A stretch of 64,000 nt of DNA, taken from assembly GCA_016711045.1 (NCBI GenBank), contig JADJTT010000002.1, forward strand, positions 372,001 through 436,000, written 5' to 3'. Below, one piece after another: positions 8,497 to 17,218 of the stretch. This DNA is from Saprospirales bacterium. GTDB lineage: Bacteria; Bacteroidota; Bacteroidia; Chitinophagales; Saprospiraceae. The position numbers and the translations under genes were made by a program. Every line of letters begins with the position of its first letter. Positions within the stretch are counted from its first letter, which is position 1. The notes below the pieces were generated by a model, which made no database searches, had not been told where the DNA came from, and saw only the letters and a program-made list of their open reading frames with translations.

Positions 8497-9576
8497 ATGA
8501 AACCCGAAACACCATACAACGACCTTCCATTACTTCCCCCTCCAAGGGGAGTGATAGAGACGGTATCTGTTCTTCGGCAAGTGGGCAAAACAGCGGCGGC
8601 CATTGGAGAACTCAAAGGACTTGCCAATACATTGCCCAACCCGGATATCTTGCTGAATGCCGTGGTTTTGCGGGAAGCAAGTGCCAGTTCTGAAATAGAG
8701 AATATTATCACCACTCAGGACAAACTTTACAAGGCCCTTTCATCCCAAAATAGCCAGGTGGATCCTGCCACTAAGGAAGTGCTCCGATACCGGGAAGCAC
8801 TTTTATCAGGCTATCATACGCTTCAGCAACGTGGTTTTTTGAATACTAATGCCATTGTGCGAATCCAACAAACATTGGAGGAAAACAGTGCGGGTATCCG
8901 CCGTTTGCCTGGCACTGCACTAAGGAATGCAGCAACAGGATCTACCATCTATACCCCTCCGAATGACCATGAAACCATCCAGCGGTTAATGAAAAACCTG
9001 GAGGACTACCTAAATGAAGAAGACGGTTTATCCCCCTTTATTAAACTTGCGGTTCAGCATTACCAATTTGAAAGCATTCACCCTTTTTACGATGGCAATG
9101 GACGGACAGGGCGAATTATTAACGTACTCTTCCTCGTGATGAAAGGATTGCTGGAAAGACCCGTTTTATATCTCAGCAAATACATCATCGATCACAAGCC
9201 CGAATATTATCGCTTATTACAATCCGTCAGAACCCAGGAAACCTGGGAAGAATGGGTGCTATTTATTACGAAAGCGGTAGAAGTCACGGCCCTGGAAACT
9301 ATTGGGAAGATAAACCTGATCAATGCATTGTTTGAGAAAACACAAGAAAAGGCCCGGCTAGAGAAGCCAAAAGTATACTCCAAGGATCTACTGGAATTGC
9401 TTTTTATTCAGCCCTATTGCCGTATTGAATTCGTATCGGAAAGGCTGGGAATAACCCGACAGACGAGTTCACGCTATTTAAAGGAACTGGAGAAAACAGG
9501 TATCCTCACATCCCAACAACTCGGAAAAGAAACACTTTTCGTAAATGAGGAATTGTTTGACTTGCTGAAAGAGTAA
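8497..9576 (+). CDS. Fic family protein (class II) with winged-helix C-terminus
   Basis: Predicted AMPylase (transfers AMP or another nucleotide moiety to hydroxyl side chains). The active-site loop HPFYDGNGRTGR at residues 195-206 fits HxFx(D/E)GNGRxxR with all key residues. An N-terminal inhibitory motif of the form (S/T)xxxE(G/N), SSEIEN at 64-69, marks it as class II, normally self-inhibited. Residues about 290-355 form a winged-helix DNA-binding region (LLELLFIQPYCRIEFVSERLGITRQTSSRYLKELEKTGIL). ATG at 8497 was chosen over a TTG at 8488 that is part of the promoter element. Partner genes are absent, so it probably acts alone, as a regulator or stress enzyme. Confidence 0.93.
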   Translation: MKPETPYNDLPLLPPPRGVIETVSVLRQVGKTAAAIGELKGLANTLPNPDILLNAVVLREASASSEIENIITTQDKLYKALSSQNSQVDPATKEVLRYREALLSGYHTLQQRGFLNTNAIVRIQQTLEENSAGIRRLPGTALRNAATGSTIYTPPNDHETIQRLMKNLEDYLNEEDGLSPFIKLAVQHYQFESIHPFYDGNGRTGRIINVLFLVMKGLLERPVLYLSKYIIDHKPEYYRLLQSVRTQETWEEWVLFITKAVEVTALETIGKINLINALFEKTQEKARLEKPKVYSKDLLELLFIQPYCRIEFVSERLGITRQTSSRYLKELEKTGILTSQQLGKETLFVNEELFDLLKE

Positions 9577-9623
9577 AACGTTCGGTTACTCTACCCAAAG
9601 CCGGCAGGCAGTTTCCTCTTCCC

Positions 9624-9789
9624 CTAAGCCGCAACCGTTTTAAAGTAGAGATTCTCGTTTAGCTTTTCAAATTCATCAGGTGTCAAATAATCGATTGAGC
9701 TGTGGGGCCGAATCGTGTTGTAAATCTGCCACCATTCCTGTAGTTGTTCGTTGAGCCTGGGAATACTTTCAAACCATTCCGGGTTTAAA
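9624..9789 (-). pseudogene. Remnant of an IS3/IS481-type transposase (integrase core C-terminus)
   Basis: The minus strand encodes NPEWFESIPRLNEQL..., WWQIYNTIRPHSSIDYLTPDEF and EKLNENLYFKTVAA before a stop at 9624. YNxxRPHSSxxYLTPxEF is the typical end of rve-type transposases. Only about the last 55 residues remain; upstream sequence has no catalytic motifs and the partner inverted repeat is not visible. It fills part of the 400-base gap between fic and the BNR-repeat gene. The rest of the gap (9790-10000) shows nothing I can name. Confidence 0.65.
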
Positions 9790-10000
9790 CAAGCGGGTGG
9801 AGTAAAAAAACAAATTTCTGACCTACAATAAACAGCAAACTATCTTGAAGCGCAATTTCAGATAAATGTTCATCGGCTATTGTGTAAACCTGGAAAGTGG
9901 CTTTTTGGGCCAGACTGAGCGAATTAGCGCACCGCAATCCCTATCTGAAAGTTTACCGAAGTGAACATTACATTATGTGCACTTCCTAAAATCTAATGTT

Positions 10001-13000
10001 ATGTATAGAATGGCTCTCTTCGTACCAATCTCGATAATGATCCTGATTGCTTTTTCAGCCGAAGTCTCTTTTGCTCAACCCGCCAATAATGAGGCGATTG
10101 CCCAGGCAGCGGAAGGCTTGACGTTGCGAAGCATCGGTCCGGCTTTGATGGGTGGGCGTATTTCAGACATTGCCGTGAGCCCTGGTGACCCGACGAACTG
10201 GTATGTAGCAGCGGGTTCCGGAAATTTATGGAAAACCACCAATGCCGGGATTAGCTGGGAGCCTGTTTTTGATCACGAATCTGCTTATTCTATTGGTGCC
10301 GTGACCATTGACCCCAACAATCCGGAAGTCGTCTGGGTAGGAACAGGAGAGAACATAAGCGGCCGGCATGTAGGCTGGGGAGACGGTGTCTACCGCAGCC
10401 TGAATGGCGGAAAAAGCTGGCAGCACATGGGCCTGGCCAAATCGGAGCATATTGGCAAAATTCTAATCGACCCCAGAAATAGCGACGTGGTATTCGTAGC
10501 GGCAGAAGGTCCGTTGTGGGCTTCGGGAGGAGAGCGGGGCCTTTACAAAACGCAGGATGGCGGAAAGACCTGGAAGCTGGTTCTCGAAATTGACGAACAT
10601 ACCGGCGTGACAGACCTCGAATTTGATCCCTCCAATCCGGATATCGTCTATGCCGCCGCCTACCAAAGGCGCCGGCACACCTGGGCCTTACTGGCAGGCG
10701 GGCCCCAGTCCGGCATCTTCAAATCGACGGATAACGGCAATTCCTGGCGACAGCTGAAAACGGGTCTGCCGAAGGGTCAGATGGGCAAAATCGGACTCGC
10801 GGTGACACCAGCCGATCCCCAACTCGTGTATGCTACGATTGAGGCCTCCCCGCAAGAGAAAGGCTTTTACCGATCGACCGATAAGGGCGAAAGTTGGGAG
10901 AAACGCAACAGCTATATTTCCGGCGGCACCGGCCCTCATTATTATCAGGAAATTGAAGTATCGCCAACAGACCCCGACCTGATCTATCAGATGGATGTCT
11001 TTTTACAGGTATCCCGGGATGGCGGGAAGACCTTTGACTATCTGGGCACGGGCCGGGAAAAACACAGCGACAACCATGCACTTTGGATTGATCCCCTCAA
11101 TGGCCAACACCTGATCGCCGGCACGGACGCCGGCTTGTACGAAAGCTTTGACGAAGGACTATATTGGCGGCATTTTCCCAACCTGCCCATCTCCCAGTTC
11201 TACAAGCTGGACCTGGATAATGCAGAACCGTTTTACCACATCGTCGGAGGGGCGCAAGACCTGGGCACGTTGATCGGTCCTTCCAGAACCCTCAATGCAG
11301 AAGGGGTTCGCAACAGAGACTGGCGTGTTCCCCTTGGCGCCGACGGGTATGACTCGGTTTTTGATCCGGAAGATCCGGATATCGCCTATATGGAATATCA
11401 GCAGGGAGTCCTGCATCGCTACGACAAGAAGAGCGAAGAAGTCTTGAATATCCAACCCCAGCCAGGGCCTGACGATCCGCCCGAGCGTTGGAATTGGGAT
11501 AGCCCTATACTGATCAGCCCCCATGACAACCATCGATTGTATTTTGGATCCCAGCGCCTGTGGCGCAGTGACGACCGGGGCAATTCCTGGATAGCCATCA
11601 GCGGTGATCTGACGACGAACACCAACCGATATGAGTTGGCGTTTATGGGACGAGTATGGAGCGTCGACGATCTGTATGACAACAGCGCCATGTCCAAGTA
11701 TTCGACCCTGACCTGCATCGCCGAATCACCCCTGGCAGAGGGGCTGCTCTACACCGGCTCAGATGACGGCCTCATCCACATTAGTGAGGACGGCGGACAT
11801 AGTTGGCGACAGAGCGGCCAATTGCCTGGGGTGCCTGAGCGTTCCTTTATCAATGACCTCGAAGCTTCCCGGCACGATCCAAACACCGTATTTGCAGTGG
11901 TCGACGCCCATAAATTCGGAGATTACCATCCCTATGTATTCATCAGCACAGACCGGGGTCGTTCCTGGCGATCGATCGCAGGAGACCTTCCCGAAGGGAC
12001 CATTGCCTGGGTGCTGAAACAAGATTTTCAGGACGAAAATTTACTGTTTACCGGCGCCGAATACGGCCTGTATTTCTCCTACGACAAAGGAGGGCATTGG
12101 ATTCCACTGAACGCGGGCGTGCCCACTATTGCCTTCCGGGATATCGAGCTGCATCAGCGCGATGGAGACCTGGTCGGAGCCACGTTCGGGCGTGGTTTTT
12201 ATGTGCTGGACGATTATTCCTGTTTGAGAGAACTGGCGGACGCCGTTGGACAGCAGGCAAACACCCTCTTTCCGGTAAGAGATGCCTGGTGGTATGTACC
12301 CAATGTACCCATGCAGGCCAAAGGCATGCCAACCCTGGGTTCTACCAGCTATGTGGCTGACAACCCACCTTTTGGGGCTGTCTTTACCTACTATATATCG
12401 GACTTGCCGGAAACAGCCAAAGCGATCCGCCAGGCCAGGGAAAAGGAGTTAGGCAAAAGCAATGAAAATATTCCTTTTCCCGGCTGGGAGGCCTTGCGCG
12501 CCGAATCAACCGGATCAGCGCCCCAGGTATTACTCCTGGTCAGCGATGAGAACGGCCAGGGAATCCGATGGATAGAGGGCGCCGGAAAAAAGGGCCTGCA
12601 TCGATCCAACTGGGATCTCCGGCTCCCCGCTCCCGATCCCATTCAACTCAGCGAGCCCGCTTTTAAACCGCCCTGGGCGGATGATGCGCAAGGCCCCCTG
12701 GCAGCTCCCGGCACGTATAGTGTTCAACTTTATATCGCCCACGATGGTACATTAGAAGCGCAGGGTTCGCCCCAGACTTTTACGGTAAAGCCGGTACCGA
12801 ACACCGATTTGGATACCGATTTCCAAAAAGTAGCGACCTTTCAAAAGCAAACCGGCGAGCTCATGCGCCGTATCTCCGGCGCCGGTCAGGTCCTTTCTGA
12901 AACCGATGAGCGATTGCGACACCTCGCCGCGGCATTGAAACAAACCCCTCAGGCCGGAACAGGCCAATTTGCAAGCTATCAAAAGTTAAAGGAAGAGTTG

Positions 13001-13276
13001 GCCGCTTTGCGCACAAGGTTATTCGGCGACCCCATCCGAGGGTCGTTGGATGAGTCCAGCGTGCCTTCCATAAGCAGCCGGGTCGGACAGGTTATCTATG
13101 GTCATTGGGAAACCCGGCAGCCTCCTACCCGAACGCAAGAACAAAATATCGAGATCGCGAATCGTGCATTTGAATCTTTCCAATCGGATTTAAAGGCCTA
13201 TCTGGAAGCCCTGGAACAATTTGAACGTGAAATGGCAGCATTGGGAGCGCCTTATACGAAAGGTAGGGGGTATTGA
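10001..13276 (+). CDS. Large secreted VPS10/BNR-repeat beta-propeller protein
   Basis: About 1,091 residues with an N-terminal signal (ALFVPISIMILIAFSAEVSFAQ). From residue about 40 come many BNR/Asp-box units of the form S-x-D-x-G-x-(T/S)-W (TTNAGISW, SLNGGKSW, TQDGGKTW, STDNGNSW, STDKGESW, SEDGGHSW, STDRGRSW), which build one or two sortilin/VPS10-like propellers. The opening LRSIGPALMGGRISDIAV is the hallmark of a Bacteroidota family often labelled glycosyl hydrolase or VPS10-domain protein. The last 300 residues form a beta domain and a helical segment. No catalytic residues can be assigned and sialidase activity is not supported. A GTG at 9977 is less likely as start. Confidence 0.88.
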   Translation: MYRMALFVPISIMILIAFSAEVSFAQPANNEAIAQAAEGLTLRSIGPALMGGRISDIAVSPGDPTNWYVAAGSGNLWKTTNAGISWEPVFDHESAYSIGAVTIDPNNPEVVWVGTGENISGRHVGWGDGVYRSLNGGKSWQHMGLAKSEHIGKILIDPRNSDVVFVAAEGPLWASGGERGLYKTQDGGKTWKLVLEIDEHTGVTDLEFDPSNPDIVYAAAYQRRRHTWALLAGGPQSGIFKSTDNGNSWRQLKTGLPKGQMGKIGLAVTPADPQLVYATIEASPQEKGFYRSTDKGESWEKRNSYISGGTGPHYYQEIEVSPTDPDLIYQMDVFLQVSRDGGKTFDYLGTGREKHSDNHALWIDPLNGQHLIAGTDAGLYESFDEGLYWRHFPNLPISQFYKLDLDNAEPFYHIVGGAQDLGTLIGPSRTLNAEGVRNRDWRVPLGADGYDSVFDPEDPDIAYMEYQQGVLHRYDKKSEEVLNIQPQPGPDDPPERWNWDSPILISPHDNHRLYFGSQRLWRSDDRGNSWIAISGDLTTNTNRYELAFMGRVWSVDDLYDNSAMSKYSTLTCIAESPLAEGLLYTGSDDGLIHISEDGGHSWRQSGQLPGVPERSFINDLEASRHDPNTVFAVVDAHKFGDYHPYVFISTDRGRSWRSIAGDLPEGTIAWVLKQDFQDENLLFTGAEYGLYFSYDKGGHWIPLNAGVPTIAFRDIELHQRDGDLVGATFGRGFYVLDDYSCLRELADAVGQQANTLFPVRDAWWYVPNVPMQAKGMPTLGSTSYVADNPPFGAVFTYYISDLPETAKAIRQAREKELGKSNENIPFPGWEALRAESTGSAPQVLLLVSDENGQGIRWIEGAGKKGLHRSNWDLRLPAPDPIQLSEPAFKPPWADDAQGPLAAPGTYSVQLYIAHDGTLEAQGSPQTFTVKPVPNTDLDTDFQKVATFQKQTGELMRRISGAGQVLSETDERLRHLAAALKQTPQAGTGQFASYQKLKEELAALRTRLFGDPIRGSLDESSVPSISSRVGQVIYGHWETRQPPTRTQEQNIEIANRAFESFQSDLKAYLEALEQFEREMAALGAPYTKGRGY

Positions 13277-13307
13277 GGGGCAACGTTTACAAATAATGTT
13301 TAAAATT

Positions 13308-13315
13308 TAATTTTG
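13308..13315 (+). promoter_or_regulatory. -7 element TAATTTTG upstream of queA
   Basis: Fits TAnnTTTG and would place the transcript start near 13321, about 14 bases before the ATG. No clear -33 TTTG at 19-21 bases upstream. Confidence 0.4.
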
Positions 13316-13334
13316 CTGCAAAAAAGAGCAGCCC

Positions 13335-14852
13335 ATGCCACTCATCCCAACTATACACATTCAGGACTACGACTACGAACTGCCTGATGAGCGCATCGCC
13401 AAATACCCGCTTGCGGAGCGGGATGCATCCAAACTGCTCGTTTGGAAACAGGGGAACATTTCGCACCGGCAGTTTCGCCAGTTGCCGGAATTGCTTCAGG
13501 GCGGTGAGGTGCTTTTTTTCAACAACACCAAGGTCATCCCCGCCCGGCTGTTTTTCCGCAAGGAGGGGGGCAGTCTGATCGAGACCTTTCTGTTGTCGCC
13601 GGTCACCCCTGCCCTCGTCGAACAGGCCATGCAGGCCACGGGCACGACGACCTGGTCCTGTGCCGTGGGCAACCTCAAACGCTGGAAAGACGGCCAGGTG
13701 CTGCGCCGCACCCTCGAGATCGATGGCCGGGAGGTGCTGCTCCGGGCCCACCTCGCCGACCGGCAGCAACAGGAGGTGCGCTACGAGTGGAGCGAGCCCC
13801 ATTTACCCTTTGTGAAGATCATCGAAGCAGGGGGCGTAGTGCCCATCCCACCCTACCTCAACCGACAGACCGAGGACGCCGACCGCAGGACTTACCAGAC
13901 GGTTTACAGCAAACGGGAAGGCGCCGTGGCTGCCCCGACGGCGGGATTGCATTTTACCACGAGCGTGCTCGATGCCTGTTCGGAAAAAGGCATCCGTATG
14001 GAAGAACTGACCCTGCACGTTTCCGCCGGCACCTTCAAACCCGTCACGGCAGACAATGCCGTTGACCACGAAATGCACGTCGAGCAGGTGGCCGTTTCCC
14101 TGAAAAATGTGGAAGCCCTGACGGAGAGGCGCAGGATCATTGCCGTCGGTACGACTTCCATGCGTACCCTTGAAAGCCTTTACTGGTTCGGCGTGCGCCT
14201 GCGCAGCGATCCCAACGCTGCGTTCGACATCGGCCAGTACGAGCCGTATCGACAACACAGGGACTTGCCTGACCTGAAAACTGCTGCCCAATATGTGTTG
14301 GATTTTATGACCCGGAATAGCCTGACCGAACTGCACGGCCATACGCAGATCTACATCGTGCCGGGCTACCGCTTCCGGGTTTGCGATGCGCTGATCACGA
14401 ATTTTCACCAGCCGTGCAGCACCTTGTTGCTGCTGGTCTCAGCGTTCACCGGCGGCGATGCCTGGCGGGACATTTACGATGCGGCACTCGGAAACGGGTA
14501 CCGGTTTTTGAGTTATGGGGATTCGTCGATGCTTTGGCGGGGGGTAACTACGCCATTCTCACATTCATCCAGCGTACATGGGTTCAAACATGCCATTCTG
14601 CTTGCTGGAAAAGGTCTTCGGCAAGATACCTTTGTTCCTTGCAGCAATTGGCGTAAATTTGGCTGCTTGGCGATCAATCCAGGAACAGTCATGGAGATCA
14701 AACTTAAACCCGCAAAACGCATGCTGGCAATTTCAACGGCTTTTTTATTGGGTTGCGTGTTGGTAGCGGCAGGCGTACTTTGGGCGTACAGAGCCAAACC
14801 AACACAGACGACCGGGGTGACAGCGCCCTCTAAACCCATCGTAATGCTTTAA
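13335..14852 (+). CDS. queA: S-adenosylmethionine:tRNA ribosyltransferase-isomerase, read through past its normal end
   Basis: QueA transfers and isomerises the ribosyl part of AdoMet onto 7-aminomethyl-deazaguanine in tRNA to give epoxyqueuosine. Family blocks are all present: YDYELPDERIAKYPL, FNNTKVIPARL, GGVVPIPPYLNR, the TYQTVYSKREGAVAAPTAGLHFT region, GTFKPV and NFHQPCSTLLLLVSAF. Family members end near the block seen here as YRFLSYGDSSMLW, about residue 400. Here the frame runs another 100 residues. A G-run of six (14539-14544) is followed by TAA at 14545-14547; with one G fewer the protein would stop there. The tail is therefore probably not QueA, and part of it is a separate small ORF with its own promoter. 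Confidence 0.9.
   Translation: MPLIPTIHIQDYDYELPDERIAKYPLAERDASKLLVWKQGNISHRQFRQLPELLQGGEVLFFNNTKVIPARLFFRKEGGSLIETFLLSPVTPALVEQAMQATGTTTWSCAVGNLKRWKDGQVLRRTLEIDGREVLLRAHLADRQQQEVRYEWSEPHLPFVKIIEAGGVVPIPPYLNRQTEDADRRTYQTVYSKREGAVAAPTAGLHFTTSVLDACSEKGIRMEELTLHVSAGTFKPVTADNAVDHEMHVEQVAVSLKNVEALTERRRIIAVGTTSMRTLESLYWFGVRLRSDPNAAFDIGQYEPYRQHRDLPDLKTAAQYVLDFMTRNSLTELHGHTQIYIVPGYRFRVCDALITNFHQPCSTLLLLVSAFTGGDAWRDIYDAALGNGYRFLSYGDSSMLWRGVTTPFSHSSSVHGFKHAILLAGKGLRQDTFVPCSNWRKFGCLAINPGTVMEIKLKPAKRMLAISTAFLLGCVLVAAGVLWAYRAKPTQTTGVTAPSKPIVML
14631..14661 (+). promoter_or_regulatory. Complete Bacteroidota promoter inside the apparent queA tail
   Basis: TTTG at 14631-14634, a 19-base spacer, and TAAATTTG at 14654-14661 match the -33/-7 consensus TTTG-N19-TAnnTTTG exactly. 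The start point would lie near 14667, some 24 bases before the ATG at 14691. Confidence 0.7.
14691..14852 (+). CDS. Small membrane-anchored ORF, possibly the 5' remnant of a larger gene
   Basis: Reads in the same frame as the extended queA but has its own perfect promoter 30 bases upstream. The 53-residue product begins MEIKLKPAKR, followed by a transmembrane helix (MLAISTAFLLGCVLVAAGVLWAY) and a short polar tail (RAKPTQTTGVTAPSKPIVML). This is the look of a genuine inner-membrane anchor with a periplasmic tail. It overlaps the 3' end of the opposing lyase-like gene, whose tail is also abnormal, so a rearrangement near 14,830 may have cut both genes. The function is unknown. Confidence 0.45.
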   Translation: MEIKLKPAKRMLAISTAFLLGCVLVAAGVLWAYRAKPTQTTGVTAPSKPIVML

Positions 14853-16607
14853 TTCGTGGGCTTCAGTTGAGGGTCCCAACCCATTAATTATATGATTCAT
14901 TCCTCCGTTAAGTCCGGCGAATGTGGAGATATGGGTGATTACAATGCCTGAATGGTTCGGGACTTCCATGGCGTTTTCCAGCCTGACCTTATTGGAGATC
15001 GTTGGCTCCCCACTAAAAAAACAGTAGATCCCCAGGCCATAGGCTTCATGATGTTGAACGTTATCCGCAACCTTATAAGAAGCATACCCAGGCTTTCCGT
15101 TATCATTCCATATCGCATTGCTCGGTGGATGATAGGGGATTTCAGATTGATAAAAATAAGTGCTGCCGTATTCTCCTTTCCAGAGCGTTTGGTAAGCTTG
15201 AAAGTGCTCGTTGAACAATCCGTAGATCGTTACATGATCCCCATTCACCACAAGGCCGTGTTTATTTTGGCCGTCCATCCATTCCGTTCCCACACCGTGA
15301 TCGGCTCGCCACAACCAAAAATGATCGCCAATCACATAATTGCTGTGGATGGTTATGGCTGTTTCCACTTGACCGACCACCGCACCTCCAACTCTGCAAT
15401 AGATATCATGAAGAGAAATGGGATTTTCGGGATAGTCCGCATCCGAAATTGCTGACCCAATTTGAATAAGTGTTGGAGATAGCGCTGGTCCCGCATCTAC
15501 CATAAAACCTGCTAATTTCACTCCGGGGATATCATCGGTAGCCACTGCAATCGCTCCGTTTTGAGGAATGAGCGTTGGTAACCCAAATCCCAGCATGACG
15601 GTATTGGCTTTTGTTATCGTAAGCGTTTCATCAAGCTCGTAGATCCCGGGGGTAAAGAGAATATGCTTGCCATCAGCCAGGGCTCGATTAATAGAAGTCG
15701 CGTTATCTTGATCAGGATATGCGATATGGAAAGAGGCCATCGGTATCAGTTCGCCTTCCTCTTCACGATCCATCCAGGAAGGGCCAGAAGTTTCCCTTTG
15801 AAGCGCAGGAACAAATACCGCGTAATCTCCGGATTCCGTATAAGTCAGGAACGGTTTTTCACGAATTACAGGTGTTTTGTCAATGATGGTTGTTGGTTTG
15901 TCAGGCCATGCATCATTCGGTGCGCCCTCCACACCAATAAATACTCTGTTCCAGTTTCCACCTTCCCACGACCCGATGCTTGAATTTCTTGTCATCCACT
16001 GTTGTCCGGATGTTAATCCTGCCCTACCCTCCACAAGAGAATTGGCAAGAACTCCACCACTTGCCCAACTGCCTTTATCAAAATTAATATCCCCCACGAC
16101 ATGCATGCGTCGGTATGGGGCGGCTTGTGATACTGCCCAATAAATCATTTCCCCATCTCGGGGCACAACTTTGAAATTCTCCGCACCACGCCAAAACATG
16201 GTGGTAACCTTGTTCGCAATACCATTGCTACTGGTCGTTGTGACGGATTGTACCGCCCCGTTGATGGTTACATCTTGGGGATATCTTCCTAAACCCAGCG
16301 CCTGCACATAATAATCGACCGTGACATCCAATTCATAGGTTCCCGGCTTGAATAGAAGTGCGTATCGCTCTGAGCCAAATTCATTATACTTCTGCTGCTG
16401 GTGTATCGCTTGAAGCGTCATCCGAATGCTATCCAGATCCATGGAATCGTCAAATACGAGGACGTTTTTACCAAATATGGAGGTGTATGGAGATGTATCT
16501 GGCTTATGATCCTTGTTGGTTGAATCAGCACATCCGGTAGCAATACTCAGCAACAGTATGAGAGTTAAGGCGCAGAGCAGGTGTCTGGAAGAGGAGATAG
16601 CACGCAT
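14745..16607 (-). CDS. Secreted pectate-lyase-like (right-handed beta-helix) lipoprotein
   Basis: The signal peptide ends in a lipobox (LLLSIATGC). The body matches a family known mainly from actinobacteria and variously labelled coagulation factor 5/8-type or adenylyl cyclase-like. Hallmarks are FGKNVLVFDDSMD, ERYALLFKPGTYELDV with VQALGLGRYPQDVTINGAV, YWAVSQAAPYRRMHV, EKPFLTYTESGDYAVFVPAL, FTPGIYELDETLTI with VMLGFGLPTLIP, and NYVIGDHFWLWRADHG. These suggest a beta-helix with pectin-lyase fold; substrate and chemistry are not known. The last 35 residues (after GGMNHIINGLG) have no family resemblance and run antisense through the small ORF at 14691, so the natural C-terminus is probably altered. 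Confidence 0.8.
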   Translation of the reverse strand: MRAISSSRHLLCALTLILLLSIATGCADSTNKDHKPDTSPYTSIFGKNVLVFDDSMDLDSIRMTLQAIHQQQKYNEFGSERYALLFKPGTYELDVTVDYYVQALGLGRYPQDVTINGAVQSVTTTSSNGIANKVTTMFWRGAENFKVVPRDGEMIYWAVSQAAPYRRMHVVGDINFDKGSWASGGVLANSLVEGRAGLTSGQQWMTRNSSIGSWEGGNWNRVFIGVEGAPNDAWPDKPTTIIDKTPVIREKPFLTYTESGDYAVFVPALQRETSGPSWMDREEEGELIPMASFHIAYPDQDNATSINRALADGKHILFTPGIYELDETLTITKANTVMLGFGLPTLIPQNGAIAVATDDIPGVKLAGFMVDAGPALSPTLIQIGSAISDADYPENPISLHDIYCRVGGAVVGQVETAITIHSNYVIGDHFWLWRADHGVGTEWMDGQNKHGLVVNGDHVTIYGLFNEHFQAYQTLWKGEYGSTYFYQSEIPYHPPSNAIWNDNGKPGYASYKVADNVQHHEAYGLGIYCFFSGEPTISNKVRLENAMEVPNHSGIVITHISTFAGLNGGMNHIINGLGPSTEAHELKHYDGFRGRCHPGRLCWFGSVRPKYACRYQHATQ

Positions 16608-16800
16608 GATTAACTGGATAAATTCGAAAGTAATAGAATGCCCCCCGAAAACAGGACAGGGAGTTAAGTTAGATCATTCTTATTAGATTCAATGTTATGA
16701 AGCGAAGAAAACCTGCCTACCGGTAGGTAGACTCACCAGTAAGTTCAAGATAAAAGTTGTTTTGGAATCGCTAATTGGGCGATTTGCAATCAACTCAAAT
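16608..16800. other. Intergenic stretch upstream of the lyase-like gene
   Basis: Holds a short palindrome CTACCGGTAG but no open frame of note. Probably contains the promoter for the minus-strand gene at 16607. Confidence 0.4.
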
Positions 16801-16864
16801 AAAAAGCCCCCCCCAAGCTAATGAAGTGAGTTTTTTACATAGTTGTGGTCCTGACAGGATTCGA
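16801..16864. repeat. Degenerate copy of tRNA-Arg 3' end plus terminator (candidate distal att site)
   Basis: Aligns without gaps to 30581-30644 (constant offset 13,780), with about 53 of 64 positions identical, and the match stops abruptly after TTCGA, in the T-loop of the tRNA. It includes the terminator hairpin remnant (AATGAAGTGAG followed by T) and the tRNA-like part GACAGGATTCGA. This is what the displaced original 3' end of a tRNA looks like after an element has integrated into it. It is not a functional tRNA. Confidence 0.65.
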
Positions 16865-16967
16865 GATATCCTTTGATTTTCAAAAAGTTGAGTGGATAAT
16901 TTCGACAAGGTACAAAAGTGGGTACAAAAAAATGAAAGGTTATTTTCTCTCCCGCAATAAATTAACC

Positions 16968-17218
16968 CTATTCAAATATTTGCGTCAACAAGTTCACAAT
17001 GGCCGCTCTTACCACCTCATAATCGACAAAATTTCCCTTTGGGATTTGATGCCTCAAACTATTGTCCCAGGCTGCGCGGATGCGCATGTCGTTTTCTTCA
17101 TTGATCATCTGGTCAATACCGATAAACTTATGGCCTTTGAATTTCATTTTTGGTGAAAAGCAGCTACAATAGCTGGCCAGTCCTCTGCGTGTTTCTCTAT
17201 TTCCCTTTTCAGTATCAT
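16968..17218 (-). pseudogene. Remnant of an AbiEii-type toxin gene downstream of AbiEi
   Basis: Starts MILKREIEKHAEDW with a TGATG overlap with the AbiEi stop, the usual coupling of AbiEi and AbiEii. It then joins a C-terminal-looking segment (FKGHKFIGIDQMINEENDMRIRAAWDN, LRHQIPKGNF). At about 83 residues it is far shorter than AbiEii nucleotidyltransferases (250-300 residues), and the catalytic GGT/S...D-x-D region is missing, so it looks internally deleted. An A-run near 17153 has five A where the second copy of this locus has six, which breaks the frame. Assignment as AbiEii rests mainly on position. Confidence 0.5.

Noticed and set aside
10001..13276. Sialidase or glycosyl hydrolase activity for the BNR protein
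   Set aside because: Asp-box repeats alone give a propeller; I see no catalytic residue set, and the family is better described as VPS10/sortilin-like.
14745..16607. Adenylyl cyclase for the lyase-like protein
   Set aside because: That label occurs in databases for this family, but no cyclase motif is visible; the sequence fits a beta-helix.
16842..16866. A functional tRNA near 16.85 kb
   Set aside because: Only the 3' T-arm part matches; the anticodon and D-arms are absent.
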